Shown in pieces: positions 7,438 through 16,080 of a stretch of DNA of 64,000 nucleotides. Each line of letters begins with the position of its first letter. The first letter of the stretch is position 1. The position numbers were made by a program, and so were the translations under genes. Origin of the DNA: Nocardioides sp. CFH 31398 (GTDB lineage Bacteria; Actinomycetota; Actinomycetes; Propionibacteriales; Nocardioidaceae); assembly GCF_022436705.1 (NCBI RefSeq), contig NZ_JAKUHT010000002.1:57744-121743 (forward strand), in the 5' to 3' direction. The notes under the pieces are model-generated. The model did no database searches. It saw nothing but the letters and a program-made list of their open reading frames with translations, and was not told the origin of the DNA.

Positions 7438-9813
7438 TCAGCCCACCGTCGCCGGCACGTCGCCGTACAGCGTCGTGCGCTGGCGCAACGGCCTGCCGGC
7501 CTCGGCCGCGATGGCGGCGAGGTCGTCCGGGGTGAGGCCCTGGCCGTGGCTCGCGCCCGCGGCGCGGCTGATGTTCTCGTCCATCAGCGTGCCGCCGAGG
7601 TCGTCCACGCCGGCGGCGAGCAGCTGCCGGGTGCCCACCTTCCCGAGCTTCACCCACGACGCCTGCACGTGGCGGATGTCGTCGGCGTACGCGATGCGGG
7701 CGACGGCGTGCACGAGCACCACCTCGCGCCACGTCGGGCCGCGCCGGGCGCCGCGCTTGAGGTAGATCGGGGCCGCCATGTGCACGAAGGGCAGGCCGAC
7801 GAACTCGGTGAAGCCGCCGGTCTCGCGCTGGACCTCCCGCGTCCGGAGCAGGTGGCGCACCCAGTGGTGCGGCCGCTCGACGGAGCCGAACATCATGGTC
7901 ACGTTCGACCTCAGCCCCACCGAGTGGGCGACGCGGTGGACCTCGAGCCACTCCTCGGTGGTGATCTTGTCGGGGCACAGCACGGCGCGGACCTCGTCGT
8001 CCAGGATCTCGGCGGCCGTCCCGGGGAGCGACCGCAGGCCGGCGTCCTTCAGGCGCAGCAGGTAGCTCTCCAGCGACTCCTCGAGCCTCCGCGAGCCCTC
8101 CAGCACCTCGAGGGCGGTGAAGCCGTGGATGTGCATGCCCGGCACCCGCTCGTGGACGGCGCGGGCGACGTCGACGTAGAAGTCGCCGTCGAACTTCGGG
8201 TGGATGCCGCCCTGCAGGCACACCTCGGTGGCGCCGAGGCCCCACGCCTCCTCGCTGCGGTCGGCGACCTCGTCGAGGGTCAGCAGGTACGGCGCGCCGC
8301 GCAGGTTCAGCGACAGCGGCCCCTTCGAGAAGCCGCAGAAGGTGCACTTGAAGGTGCAGACGTTCGTGTAGTTGATGTTGCGGTTCACCACGAACGTCAC
8401 CTCGTCGCCCACGACGCGGCGACGGATCCCGTCGGCCACCTCCGCGACGGCGGCGACCTCGGTGCCGCGGGCGGTGAAGAGGGTCTCGAGCTCCGCGGCG
8501 CCGACCTCCTGGCCGGCGCGGACGCCGTCGAGCACCTCGGCGACCGGGCCCCGGACCCCGCCGGGGCGTGCGGGACGCAGCGCGACCGGGTCCGACCCGG
8601 AGCCGGAGAACCAGGCGGTGGAGCGGCGTCCGACCTGGATGACCTCGGCGCCGGTGCCGACGTTGGCCGCGTCGGCGTGCTTCTCCGGCCACAGGGCACC
8701 CGGGTCGTCGCGGCCGAGCAGGTCGGCGTCCGCGCGGTCGAGCACCGGGAACCGCAGGGCCGGGTCGAGCCAGCGATCGGGCCGGGCGGCGTACGCCGGG
8801 TAGATCGTCAGGCGGGGCGCGAGCTCGTGCCCCGCGGCCTCGGTGGCGTCGCGCAGGACGTCGAGCGAGGGCCACGGCCGCTCGGGGTTCACGTGGTCGG
8901 CGGTGACGGGGGAGACCCCGCCCCAGTCGTCGATGCCCGCGCCGAGCAGCCCGGCCAGGTCCTCGGGCTCGGACAGGTTCGGCGGCGCCTGCACGTGGAC
9001 GTCGTCCGGCAGCACGAGGCGGGCGAGCGCGACGGCCCGCAGGTGGTCCTCCGGGGGGCACGGTGCGGCGTCCCGCATCGCCGTGCCGGGCTTGGGCAGG
9101 AAGTTCTGGACGATCACCTCCTGCACGTGGCCGTGCGCGTCGTGCGACTCGGCGATCGCGCGGAGGGCCTCGAGGCGGTCGGCCTCCGTCTCGCCGATGC
9201 CGACGAGGATGCCGGTGGTGAAGGGGATCGCGAGCTCCCCGGCGGCGTCCAGCGTCGCCAGGCGGCGGGCGGGCACCTTGTCGGGCGCGCCGCGGTGCGC
9301 GGCGAGGTCGCCGCGCAGGCTCTCGAGCATCATCCCCTGCGACGCGCTCGAGCGGCGCAGGGTCGCGAGGTCGGCGGCGTCCAGCGCGCCGGCGTTGGCG
9401 TGGGGGAGCAGGCCGGTCTCGGCGAGGACCAGCGCGGTGGCCTCGGCGAGGTAGTCCACCGTCGTCGCGTGGCCGCGTGCCGCGAGCCACTCGGCCGCCG
9501 CGGGGTAGCGCAGCTCGGGCGCCTCGCCGAGCGTGAACAGCGCCTCGTGGCAGCCGGCCGCCGCCCCCTGCTCGGCGATCGCCAGGACCTCGGCGGGCTC
9601 CAGGTACGGCGTGTGCGCGGTGCGCGGCGACTCCGCGAAGGTGCAGTAGCCGCAGCGGTCGCGGCACAGCTTCGTCAGCGGGATGAAGACCTTCGGGGAG
9701 TAGGTCACCCGGGTCCCGAACAGCGCGTCGCGACGCTCCGCGGCTCGGGCGAGCAGCTCGGAGGTGGGGAGCCCGACCAGGGCGCTGAGCTCGGGGGACG
9801 TGAGCGCCGTCAT
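7438..9813 (-). CDS. fbiC: FO synthase (7,8-didemethyl-8-hydroxy-5-deazariboflavin synthase), CofG/CofH fusion
   Basis: 791 residues from ATG 9813; an in-frame start 39 bp upstream is possible but adds no conserved sequence. It has two radical-SAM domains. The CofG half carries the CX3CX2C cluster C50-C54-C57 (LCRDRCGYC) and the CofH half has C486-C490-C493 (CTFKCTFC). The protein builds the deazaflavin chromophore FO from tyrosine and 5-amino-6-ribitylamino-uracil, the committed step to coenzyme F420. The fused form is the actinobacterial type, and the length matches mycobacterial FbiC. Several F420-using enzymes are encoded in the next 10 kb. Confident. Confidence 0.97.
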   Translation of the reverse strand: MTALTSPELSALVGLPTSELLARAAERRDALFGTRVTYSPKVFIPLTKLCRDRCGYCTFAESPRTAHTPYLEPAEVLAIAEQGAAAGCHEALFTLGEAPELRYPAAAEWLAARGHATTVDYLAEATALVLAETGLLPHANAGALDAADLATLRRSSASQGMMLESLRGDLAAHRGAPDKVPARRLATLDAAGELAIPFTTGILVGIGETEADRLEALRAIAESHDAHGHVQEVIVQNFLPKPGTAMRDAAPCPPEDHLRAVALARLVLPDDVHVQAPPNLSEPEDLAGLLGAGIDDWGGVSPVTADHVNPERPWPSLDVLRDATEAAGHELAPRLTIYPAYAARPDRWLDPALRFPVLDRADADLLGRDDPGALWPEKHADAANVGTGAEVIQVGRRSTAWFSGSGSDPVALRPARPGGVRGPVAEVLDGVRAGQEVGAAELETLFTARGTEVAAVAEVADGIRRRVVGDEVTFVVNRNINYTNVCTFKCTFCGFSKGPLSLNLRGAPYLLTLDEVADRSEEAWGLGATEVCLQGGIHPKFDGDFYVDVARAVHERVPGMHIHGFTALEVLEGSRRLEESLESYLLRLKDAGLRSLPGTAAEILDDEVRAVLCPDKITTEEWLEVHRVAHSVGLRSNVTMMFGSVERPHHWVRHLLRTREVQRETGGFTEFVGLPFVHMAAPIYLKRGARRGPTWREVVLVHAVARIAYADDIRHVQASWVKLGKVGTRQLLAAGVDDLGGTLMDENISRAAGASHGQGLTPDDLAAIAAEAGRPLRQRTTLYGDVPATVG

Positions 9814-9927
9814 GGGTGAAGTATCCGGGTGGGGGCCCAGCCCGACCGTCAACGGGGGCTCAACGCGACCCTGACGAGGCCCTCGCGACCGGTGACCCGC
9901 GACGGTGCGGTGTGGTACCCATCACTC

Positions 9928-10659
9928 ATGAGCCAGGGTGACGCACGCTCGCCCCTGGTCCTCGTCGTGGACGACGACGCCGCGATCCGCACCGTCGTCC
10001 GCTGGCAGCTGGACGACGAGGGGTTCCGTGTCGTCGAGGCGGACGACGGGCAGGTGGCGCTGCGTGCGATCCGCGAGGACCACCCCGCGCTCGTCGTCCT
10101 CGACCTGTCCCTGCCCGGGCTGGGTGGGCTCGACGTCCTCCGCGCGCTCCGCGGCGGGCGGTGCGGCCGCTCCGACACCCCGGTGATCGTGCTGTCGGGC
10201 CGCAGCGGGGAGACCGACCGCATCGTCGGCCTCGACCTCGGCGCCGACGACTACCTGGTCAAGCCGTTCTCGCCGGGCGAGCTCGCCGCCCGGGTCCGCT
10301 CCGTGCTGCGGCGCAGCGGCGCCGACGCCGCCGGCGAGACCATCACCGTCGGGGGCGTGCGCATCGAGCCGGCGAGCCGCCGCGTCGTCCTGGCCGACGA
10401 CGACGGCGCCGAGACCGACGTCGAGCTGACCCCGAAGGAGTTCGACCTCCTCGCCTTCCTGGCCGCCCACCCGCGCCACGTCTTCACCCGCGTGCAGCTG
10501 CTGGACCGGGTCTGGAGCTCCTCCGCGGAGTGGCTCGGCGAGGCCACCGTGACCGAGCACGTGCACCGCCTGCGCACGAAGGTCGAGCCCGACCCCTCCC
10601 GGCCCCGCCTGCTGCGGACGGTCCGCGGCGTGGGCTACCAGCTGGTGGACGACGCATGA
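9928..10659 (+). CDS. OmpR/PhoB-type response regulator
   Basis: 243 residues from ATG 9928. The receiver domain (9-125) has the acidic pair D15-D17, phospho-acceptor D59 in VVLDLSLPG, S90 and K112 in DYLVKPFSPGE. The C-terminal winged helix (about 140-240) has the trans-activation pattern LTPKEFDLLAFLAAHP and VTEHVHRLRTKVE..RLLRTVRGVGYQLV. Its last codons overlap the ATG of the histidine kinase that follows, so the two form a two-component pair. The stimulus and targets are unknown. It is divergent from fbiC, with 114 bp between the two starts. Confidence 0.94.
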   Translation: MSQGDARSPLVLVVDDDAAIRTVVRWQLDDEGFRVVEADDGQVALRAIREDHPALVVLDLSLPGLGGLDVLRALRGGRCGRSDTPVIVLSGRSGETDRIVGLDLGADDYLVKPFSPGELAARVRSVLRRSGADAAGETITVGGVRIEPASRRVVLADDDGAETDVELTPKEFDLLAFLAAHPRHVFTRVQLLDRVWSSSAEWLGEATVTEHVHRLRTKVEPDPSRPRLLRTVRGVGYQLVDDA

Positions 10660-12521
10660 CCGCCCAGCCGACCGCCCAGCCCACCGCCCGGCCCGCCCCC
10701 GAGGTCGGGCTGGCGCCGGACGACGCCCGCGTGATGCTCACCCGCCAGCGGGGCATCCTCGAGATGATCGCCCGAGCCGCGCCGCTCCAGGACGTGCTCA
10801 CCCAGCTGCTCGCGTCGCTCGAGACGCTCATGGACGGCGCCCGCTGCTCGGTGCTCCTGCTCGACCGCGAGCACGGGACCCTCCACCACGGCGCGGCGCC
10901 GACCCTGCCGGCCGCCTACGTGGCCGCGATCGACGGGCTCCACATCGGGGACGGGCAGGGCTCGTGCGGGACGGCCGCCGCCGTCAACGCTCCCGTCGTC
11001 GCCACCGACGTCCGCTCGGACGCGCGGTGGGCCGGCTTCCGCGGGCTCGCGCTGGACGCCGGTCTGCGCAGCTGCTGGTCGACCCCGATCGCGGGCCACG
11101 ACGGTCACCCGGTCGGGACGTTCGCGGTCTACCACGCCCGGCCGCACCGCCCGACCGCCCGCGAGCAGCTCCTCGTCGACCGGTTCACCCACCTGGCGTC
11201 GGTCGCCATCGACCACGCCCGCGTGCTCGGTGACCTCGTGAGCAGCGAGGAACGGTTCCGCCGCACGTTCGACGACAACCCCCTGGGCATGGTGCTCCTG
11301 CGGCCGGACGGCACCATCGACCGCAGCAACCGCGCCTTCAGCGCCCTGGCCGGCTGCGGCGGCTCCCTCGTGGGACGACGGTTGGCCGACCTCCTCGCGC
11401 CGGTCGAGGGGCGGCTGGCGGACCGCCTCGACGAGCTCGGACCCGACCGGCCCGGCCCGGTGAGGTTCGAGGGCGTCGTGAGCCCGGCCGGCCCGGGCCG
11501 CCCGCAGGCCGCGGACCTCGAGGTGGACGTCGAGGTGGAGGTCACCGTCTCCCTGCTGTGCGCGGCCGAGGACGGCCCCGCCCGGCACGTCGTCAACGTG
11601 CTCGACCTGACGGAGCGACGGGCCGCGGAGCGCGACCGCCGGGCACGGAGCGAGGCGGAGACGGCCCGGCGGACCGCCGAGGAGCTGACCCGCGCGAAGT
11701 CCGCCCTGCTCGCCGCCGTGGGTCACGAGGCCCGGACGCCGATCCAGGCCATCGTGGGCTTCACCGAGCTGCTGGGCACGCTCGACCTCGAGCCGGCCCG
11801 GCGCCGGGAGGCGCTGGAGCACATCGACGCGGCCGCGGGGCACGTGATGGACCTCCTGACCGACGTCCTGGACCTGAGCCGCCTGGAGACCCAGGTGCTG
11901 CCACTGGCGCTGGAGCGGGTGGAGCTGCGCGAGGTCGTGCGGGAGGCGGTGGCCCTGCTGACGACGAAGGCGTCGGCGCGGAGCTTCACGGTCGTCGCGG
12001 ACGTCGGCCCGCAGGTCGTCCTCGCCGACCGGCGGCGGCTGCGCCAGGTGCTGCTCAACCTGCTCGTGAACGCGATCCGTCACGGCCGGGTCGGTGGGCG
12101 GGTCGTCGTCCGCTCGGTGCTGCCCGACGACACCGCCACCGGGGGCGAGAAGGACCTCGTCGTGGTCACGGTCACCGACGACGGGCCCGGCATCGCTCTG
12201 GAGGTGCTGCCCCGCCTCTTCACCCCGTTCGCGAGCGGCGCGTCGGCGCCCGCCGCCGGGGCCGCCCAGGACGAGAGCCTCGGGCTCGGCCTCGGCCTGG
12301 CGCACGGCCTGCTCCACGCCATGGGCGGCGACCTGCGGGTCTCCGGCACCGGCCCCGGGGGGACGACGATGACGCTCCGGGTCCCTCGCGCCGACGACGG
12401 GCACGACGCCGCACCCCCGACCGGGGCCACGGCCCCCGTCACCACGCTCGCCGGCGCGCACGCGCCGGGCACGACAGGTTCGACCGCCACGACCGACCCG
12501 ACGAGAGGACACCGCCCATGA
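10656..12521 (+). CDS. soluble hybrid-input histidine kinase (GAF-PAS-HisKA-HATPase)
   Basis: 621 residues from ATG 10656, overlapping the response regulator stop (ATGA). No membrane segment is visible, so it senses inside the cell. Domains in order: a GAF domain (about 27-190, LTRQRGILEMIARAA to SVAIDHARVL), a PAS domain (about 200-320, FRRTFDDNPLGMVLLRPDG), a HisKA dimerisation domain with phospho-acceptor H357 in GHEARTPIQAIVGF, and an HATPase domain (about 455-570) with the N box LLNLLVNAIRHG and G box DDGPGIALEV, GLGLGLAHGLL. The H box has EA in place of the usual EL. It is the cognate kinase of the upstream regulator. The C-terminal tail is threonine/alanine-rich and probably disordered. 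Confidence 0.93.
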   Translation: MTAQPTAQPTARPAPEVGLAPDDARVMLTRQRGILEMIARAAPLQDVLTQLLASLETLMDGARCSVLLLDREHGTLHHGAAPTLPAAYVAAIDGLHIGDGQGSCGTAAAVNAPVVATDVRSDARWAGFRGLALDAGLRSCWSTPIAGHDGHPVGTFAVYHARPHRPTAREQLLVDRFTHLASVAIDHARVLGDLVSSEERFRRTFDDNPLGMVLLRPDGTIDRSNRAFSALAGCGGSLVGRRLADLLAPVEGRLADRLDELGPDRPGPVRFEGVVSPAGPGRPQAADLEVDVEVEVTVSLLCAAEDGPARHVVNVLDLTERRAAERDRRARSEAETARRTAEELTRAKSALLAAVGHEARTPIQAIVGFTELLGTLDLEPARRREALEHIDAAAGHVMDLLTDVLDLSRLETQVLPLALERVELREVVREAVALLTTKASARSFTVVADVGPQVVLADRRRLRQVLLNLLVNAIRHGRVGGRVVVRSVLPDDTATGGEKDLVVVTVTDDGPGIALEVLPRLFTPFASGASAPAAGAAQDESLGLGLGLAHGLLHAMGGDLRVSGTGPGGTTMTLRVPRADDGHDAAPPTGATAPVTTLAGAHAPGTTGSTATTDPTRGHRP

Positions 12522-12832
12522 CCGCCACGCTGTTCGCCTGCTACCACCACCCCGAGGACCCCGCCGCCTTCGACGAGCACTACGCCGACGTCCACGCCGA
12601 CCTCGGGCGCGCGCTGCCCGGCCTGCAGTCGTTCACCGGCACCCACACCCAGCCGGGCCCCGACGGCGAGCCCGCGCCGTACTACTTCATCGCGCAGCTG
12701 ACCTTCCCCGACGCCGAGACCATGGGCGCCTCGCTGTCCGGGACGGAGGGCCAGGCGGCCGTCGCCGACCTGAAGAACTTCGCCGGCGCCGGCGTCCACC
12801 TCGTCACGGGGAGCACGACGACGTACGTCTGA
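12518..12832 (+). CDS. EthD-domain protein
   Basis: 104 residues from ATG 12518, overlapping the kinase stop (ATGA). It has the EthD/dimeric alpha-beta barrel pattern: an N-terminal strand then H-x-x-P-E-D-P-A-A-F-D-E-H-Y, a middle helix around LGRALPGLQSF, then YYFIAQLTFPDAETMGASLSG and a C-terminal FAGAGVHLVTG. EthD was first seen with ether-degrading cytochrome P450 genes and is needed there for an unknown reason; other family members are small oxygenase-like or stress proteins. Here it is translationally coupled to a two-component system rather than to a P450, which is unusual. No catalytic residues are assigned. Confidence 0.85.
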   Translation: MTATLFACYHHPEDPAAFDEHYADVHADLGRALPGLQSFTGTHTQPGPDGEPAPYYFIAQLTFPDAETMGASLSGTEGQAAVADLKNFAGAGVHLVTGSTTTYV

Positions 12833-12841
12833 GGGAGCCGG

Positions 12842-12859
12842 CCGGTCGGTCCCGACCGG
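12842..12859. terminator. hairpin between convergent genes
   Basis: CCGGTCGG and CCGACCGG form an 8-bp inverted repeat spaced by two bases (7 bp plus a 4-nt loop when folded). It lies in the 29-bp gap between the end of the EthD gene (+) and the end of the PPOX gene (-), so it could end both transcripts. There is no T run. Confidence 0.5.
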
Positions 12860-12861
12860 GG

Positions 12862-13293
12862 TCAGGCGTCCTCGCCGGCCGCCCAGCCGGTGAGCCTCAC
12901 GATGCGGCAGACGAGCACGCGGTGGAAGGGCTTGTCGGCGTACTGCGGGACCGTGCGGGCGAGCTTGTCGGCCAGCTCCTCGGTCAGCGCGGCCGGCGGC
13001 TCCGGGACGTGCTCGAGCTGCGCCCGGACCCACCACAGGCGGGACCAGTCCTCGGCGTCCCAGTGGTCGACGAGGAGCGAGCCGCGGGGGTCGGCGTCCA
13101 GGTTGTCCTCGCGCTGCAGGCGCGAGCGTGCCTTCGGCTTCACCGAGTCGATCGGGACCCCGACGTGGCCGTCGTCGCTGACGGCGTAGACGACCGGCAT
13201 CGGGTCCGGGCCGCGCTCGGGGTGGAGCGTGCAGAGCACGCCGTGGACGTGGGCGTCGAGGCGGGCCCGCGCGGCCTCCTGCTCCAGCTTCAT
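12862..13293 (-). CDS. PPOX-fold F420-dependent oxidoreductase (flavin/deazaflavin-binding split barrel)
   Basis: 143 residues from ATG 13293. The split-barrel pattern is clear: RLDAHVHGVLCTLHPERGPD, then PMPVVYAVSDDGHVGVPIDS, then KPKARSRLQREDNLDADPRG, then LLVDHWDAEDWSRLWWVRAQ. This pattern, with DW..LWWVR, is that of the actinobacterial PPOX-class F420-dependent enzymes, small dimers that reduce or oxidise a range of compounds with F420. The family assignment is by motif recognition; cofactor use is inferred from the family and from the nearby fbiC and fgd. Confidence 0.8.
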   Translation of the reverse strand: MKLEQEAARARLDAHVHGVLCTLHPERGPDPMPVVYAVSDDGHVGVPIDSVKPKARSRLQREDNLDADPRGSLLVDHWDAEDWSRLWWVRAQLEHVPEPPAALTEELADKLARTVPQYADKPFHRVLVCRIVRLTGWAAGEDA

Positions 13294-13405
13294 GCCGCCA
13301 GCCTCGCGGAGCCGGGCACGCCGGACCATCACCGTCCGCACAACGCTGCCCGGTGCCCGCCCATCGACCCTTGACCGGGGCGGAGCCGCGCGTGAAGTTG
13401 ACCCC

Positions 13406-14947
13406 GTGAACCTCGCCTCCTGGGTCGAACGGCACGGACGCCGGTTGCGCGACCGCCCGGCGCTGGCGGTGGGCGACGACGTCCACGCCACCTGGGCCGA
13501 GATGGCGGCCCGTGTCGCCGGCGGCGCCGGCGGCCTGCGGACCCGGCTCGGGCTCGCCACCGGGGACCGCGTCGCGATCGTCATGGGCAACCGGCCCGAG
13601 TACCTCGAGGTGCAGTACGCCGCGTGGCACGCCGGCCTGGTCGCCGTCCCGGTCAACGCGCGGCTGCACCGCGACGAGGTCGCGTACGTCCTCGAGCACT
13701 CCGGCGCGCGGGTCGCGGTGACCGACGACGAGCACGCCGACGACGTCGAGGCCCTCCTGGAGCGCGTCGGCACCCTCGACGCGGTCGTCCGTGCGCCGGG
13801 GTCCGAGTGGGACTCCCTGCGGTCGGCGGACCCGATCGGCCTGGTGGACCGCGCCGGCGACGACGCGGCGTGGCTCTTCTACACGAGCGGGACGACGGGT
13901 CGGCCGAAGGGCGCGACCCTCACCCACGGTAACCTGCTCATGGCCTCGCTGAGCTACTTCGCCGACATCGACCCCGTCGCGTCGACCGACAGCGTGCTGC
14001 ACGCCGCGCCGCTGTCCCACGGCTCCGGCCTGTACGGCCTGCCGCACGTCGCGAAGGGGGCGGTGAGCGTCTTCGGCGAGGGCACGCTGGACGGCGGTCG
14101 GCTGCTGGCCCTGACCCGGCGGTGGCCGGGCCTGTCCTTCTTCGCCGCGCCGATCATGGTCCGGCGCCTCGCTGCCGACGACGCGCTGCGCGGGGCCGAC
14201 GAGAACGACCTGGCGGGGCTCAGGACGATCATCTACGGCGGCGCGCCGATGTACCTCGCGGACCTCGAGGCGGCGCTCGCGACGTTCGGGCCCCGGCTGG
14301 CGCAGATCTACGGCCAGGGCGAGACCCCGATGACGATCACCGGCCTGTCGAAGGCCGACCACGCCGAGACCGACCACCCGCGCTGGCGCGAGCGGATGCA
14401 GAGCGTGGGCTTCCCCCGCACCGACGTGGACGTCCGCGTCGTCGACCCCGAGGACCGGCCCCTGCCGTCGGGGGATGTCGGCGAGGTCGTGGTGCGCGGC
14501 GGGGTCGTCATGGCCGGCTACTGGCGGGCTGAGGAGGCGACCGCCGAGACGCTGCGCGGCGGGTGGCTGCACACCGGCGACGTCGGCAGCATGGACGACG
14601 ACGGCTTCCTGACCCTGAGGGACCGCAGCAAGGACCTGATCATCTCCGGCGGCATGAACATCTACCCCCGCGAGGTGGAGGAGGTGCTGCTCACCCACCC
14701 GCAGGTCGCGGGCGCCGCGGTCGTCGGCCGCCCGGACCCGGAGTGGGGCGAGTCCGTCGTCGCGTTCGTCGTCCCGGACGGCGACCCGCCCGCGGACCTG
14801 GAGACGGAGCTCGACCGCCTGTGCCTCGACCGGATCGCCCGCTTCAAGCGACCGAAGGAGTACCACGTCGTCGACGCCCTGCCGACGAACAACTACGGCA
14901 AGGTGCTCAAGCGCGAGCTGCGGGAGCGGCTGGCGGACGCCACCTGA
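13406..14947 (+). CDS. class I adenylate-forming enzyme, acyl-CoA synthetase
   Basis: 513 residues from GTG 13406, the first start that keeps the N-terminal domain whole. It shows the ANL superfamily core motifs: P-loop YTSGTTGRPKGATLTHGN starting at Y159, A5-like YGQGETPMTITG, D-x-x hinge GWLHTGDVGSMDDDGF, then LTLRDRSKDLIISGGMNIYP and the catalytic C-terminal lysine in NYGKVLKREL. It activates a carboxylic acid with ATP and joins it to CoA. The size and motifs fit medium/long-chain or aryl-acid ligases; the substrate cannot be told. It is followed by a hairpin and an F420-type monooxygenase gene. Confidence 0.9.
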   Translation: MNLASWVERHGRRLRDRPALAVGDDVHATWAEMAARVAGGAGGLRTRLGLATGDRVAIVMGNRPEYLEVQYAAWHAGLVAVPVNARLHRDEVAYVLEHSGARVAVTDDEHADDVEALLERVGTLDAVVRAPGSEWDSLRSADPIGLVDRAGDDAAWLFYTSGTTGRPKGATLTHGNLLMASLSYFADIDPVASTDSVLHAAPLSHGSGLYGLPHVAKGAVSVFGEGTLDGGRLLALTRRWPGLSFFAAPIMVRRLAADDALRGADENDLAGLRTIIYGGAPMYLADLEAALATFGPRLAQIYGQGETPMTITGLSKADHAETDHPRWRERMQSVGFPRTDVDVRVVDPEDRPLPSGDVGEVVVRGGVVMAGYWRAEEATAETLRGGWLHTGDVGSMDDDGFLTLRDRSKDLIISGGMNIYPREVEEVLLTHPQVAGAAVVGRPDPEWGESVVAFVVPDGDPPADLETELDRLCLDRIARFKRPKEYHVVDALPTNNYGKVLKRELRERLADAT

Positions 14948-14978
14948 GGTGGGCGCACAGCGTTGATCAAACGATGAG

Positions 14979-15004
14979 GCAGGCGACCCTTGCGGGTCGC
15001 CTGC
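14979..15004 (+). terminator. strong hairpin after the acyl-CoA synthetase gene
   Basis: A perfect 11-bp stem: GCAGGCGACCC (14979-14989) pairs with GGGTCGCCTGC (14994-15004) around the loop TTGC. It begins 31 bp after the stop of the acyl-CoA synthetase gene. No T run follows, as is usual in high-GC actinobacteria. It separates that gene from the luciferase-like gene at 15087. Confidence 0.7.
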
Positions 15005-15086
15005 GGCGGAATGTTAGGTGCATCACAAGGGCCGGTGGTCCGCCCGGGCGCCGGCCGACGCCCCCTCGCGAGGAGATGTCCGCCCG

Positions 15087-16076
15087 ATGAAGATCGCCCT
15101 CTACCTCCCCACGTTCCGCGACCACGTGACGATCCAGGAGCTCGCCGACCTCACCGACCTCGCCGAGGAGCTGGAGTTCGACTCGGTGTGGACCCTCGAC
15201 CGGGTCATCGTCCCGGAGGCCTCCGACCGGGGCGAGATGCAGTACCCCTTCGGGATGATGGAGCAGATGCCGCTGCAGATGCCGGTGAGCTCGCGCGGCC
15301 AGTGGTTCCAGGGCTGGCCGCTGCTGCCCTGGCTGGCCGCGCGCACCGAGAAGGTGCGCATCGGGATGAGCATCACCGTCACCCCGTTCCGTAACCCCGG
15401 TGTCTTCGCCGCCGAGTGCGCGACCATCGACCACATCTCGAACGGCCGCCTCAACGTGGGCGTGGGGTCCGGGTGGATGCCCGAGGAGTTCGCGGCCGCC
15501 AGCGTGGCCGACACGTTCCCCCGTCGTCACGGCCACGTGCGGGAGACGATCGAGATCTGCCAGGGGATCTGGAACAACGAGCTGTTCGAGTACCACGGCG
15601 AGTTCGCGGACTTCGGCCCCTCGGGCTTCGGGCACAAGCCCGTCCAGCCCGGCGGCCCGCCGATCTGGTTCAGCGGTCTCAAGGACCCGAAGCGCTCCGC
15701 GCGCCGCATCAGCAAGTACGGGCTGGCCGGGTGGATCGGCATCCAGGACACCCCCGACGAGCTCGGCAAGTGGCGCCAGGCCATCTCCGACGAGCTGGAC
15801 GCCATCGGGACGACGTCCATCGACAGCGTCGAGATGAGCAGCATGATCTGGTTCGTCATCACCGACACCGAGGTCGACCAGACCGACAACGGCAAGCTGA
15901 CGAACCTGCTGGTCGGCACCGAGCAGCAGATCACCGACCGGCTGAAGGCCTACCAGGAGGCGGGCATGACCATGCCGTTGATCTGGCCGCCGTTCGCGGA
16001 CGTCCCGGTGTCGAAGACGCTCGACGACCTGAAGCGCCTGAAGAACGACATCATGCCGAAGGTCGAGGCCTCCTGA
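15087..16076 (+). CDS. LLM-class (luciferase-like) F420/flavin-dependent oxidoreductase
   Basis: 329 residues from ATG 15087, 13 bp after the start of the GAGGAGATG purine stretch. TIM-barrel luciferase-like pattern: KIALYLPTFRDHVTIQELAD, LEFDSVWTLDRVIVP, KVRIGMSITVTPFRNPGVFA, then ATIDHISNGRLNVGVGSGWM with PEEFAA. In this superfamily the flavin or F420 binds at the C-terminal ends of the barrel strands. It is convergent with another LLM gene with a gap of 4 bp. The substrate is unknown; members hydroxylate or reduce many compounds in actinobacteria. Confidence 0.88.
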   Translation: MKIALYLPTFRDHVTIQELADLTDLAEELEFDSVWTLDRVIVPEASDRGEMQYPFGMMEQMPLQMPVSSRGQWFQGWPLLPWLAARTEKVRIGMSITVTPFRNPGVFAAECATIDHISNGRLNVGVGSGWMPEEFAAASVADTFPRRHGHVRETIEICQGIWNNELFEYHGEFADFGPSGFGHKPVQPGGPPIWFSGLKDPKRSARRISKYGLAGWIGIQDTPDELGKWRQAISDELDAIGTTSIDSVEMSSMIWFVITDTEVDQTDNGKLTNLLVGTEQQITDRLKAYQEAGMTMPLIWPPFADVPVSKTLDDLKRLKNDIMPKVEAS

Positions 16077-16080
16077 GGTG

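Noticed and set aside
7330..9819. 829-residue open frame on the plus strand across fbiC
   Set aside because: It is rich in Gly, Arg, Ala and His with no domain, and lies opposite a gene with two intact radical-SAM motifs; a shadow of high GC content.
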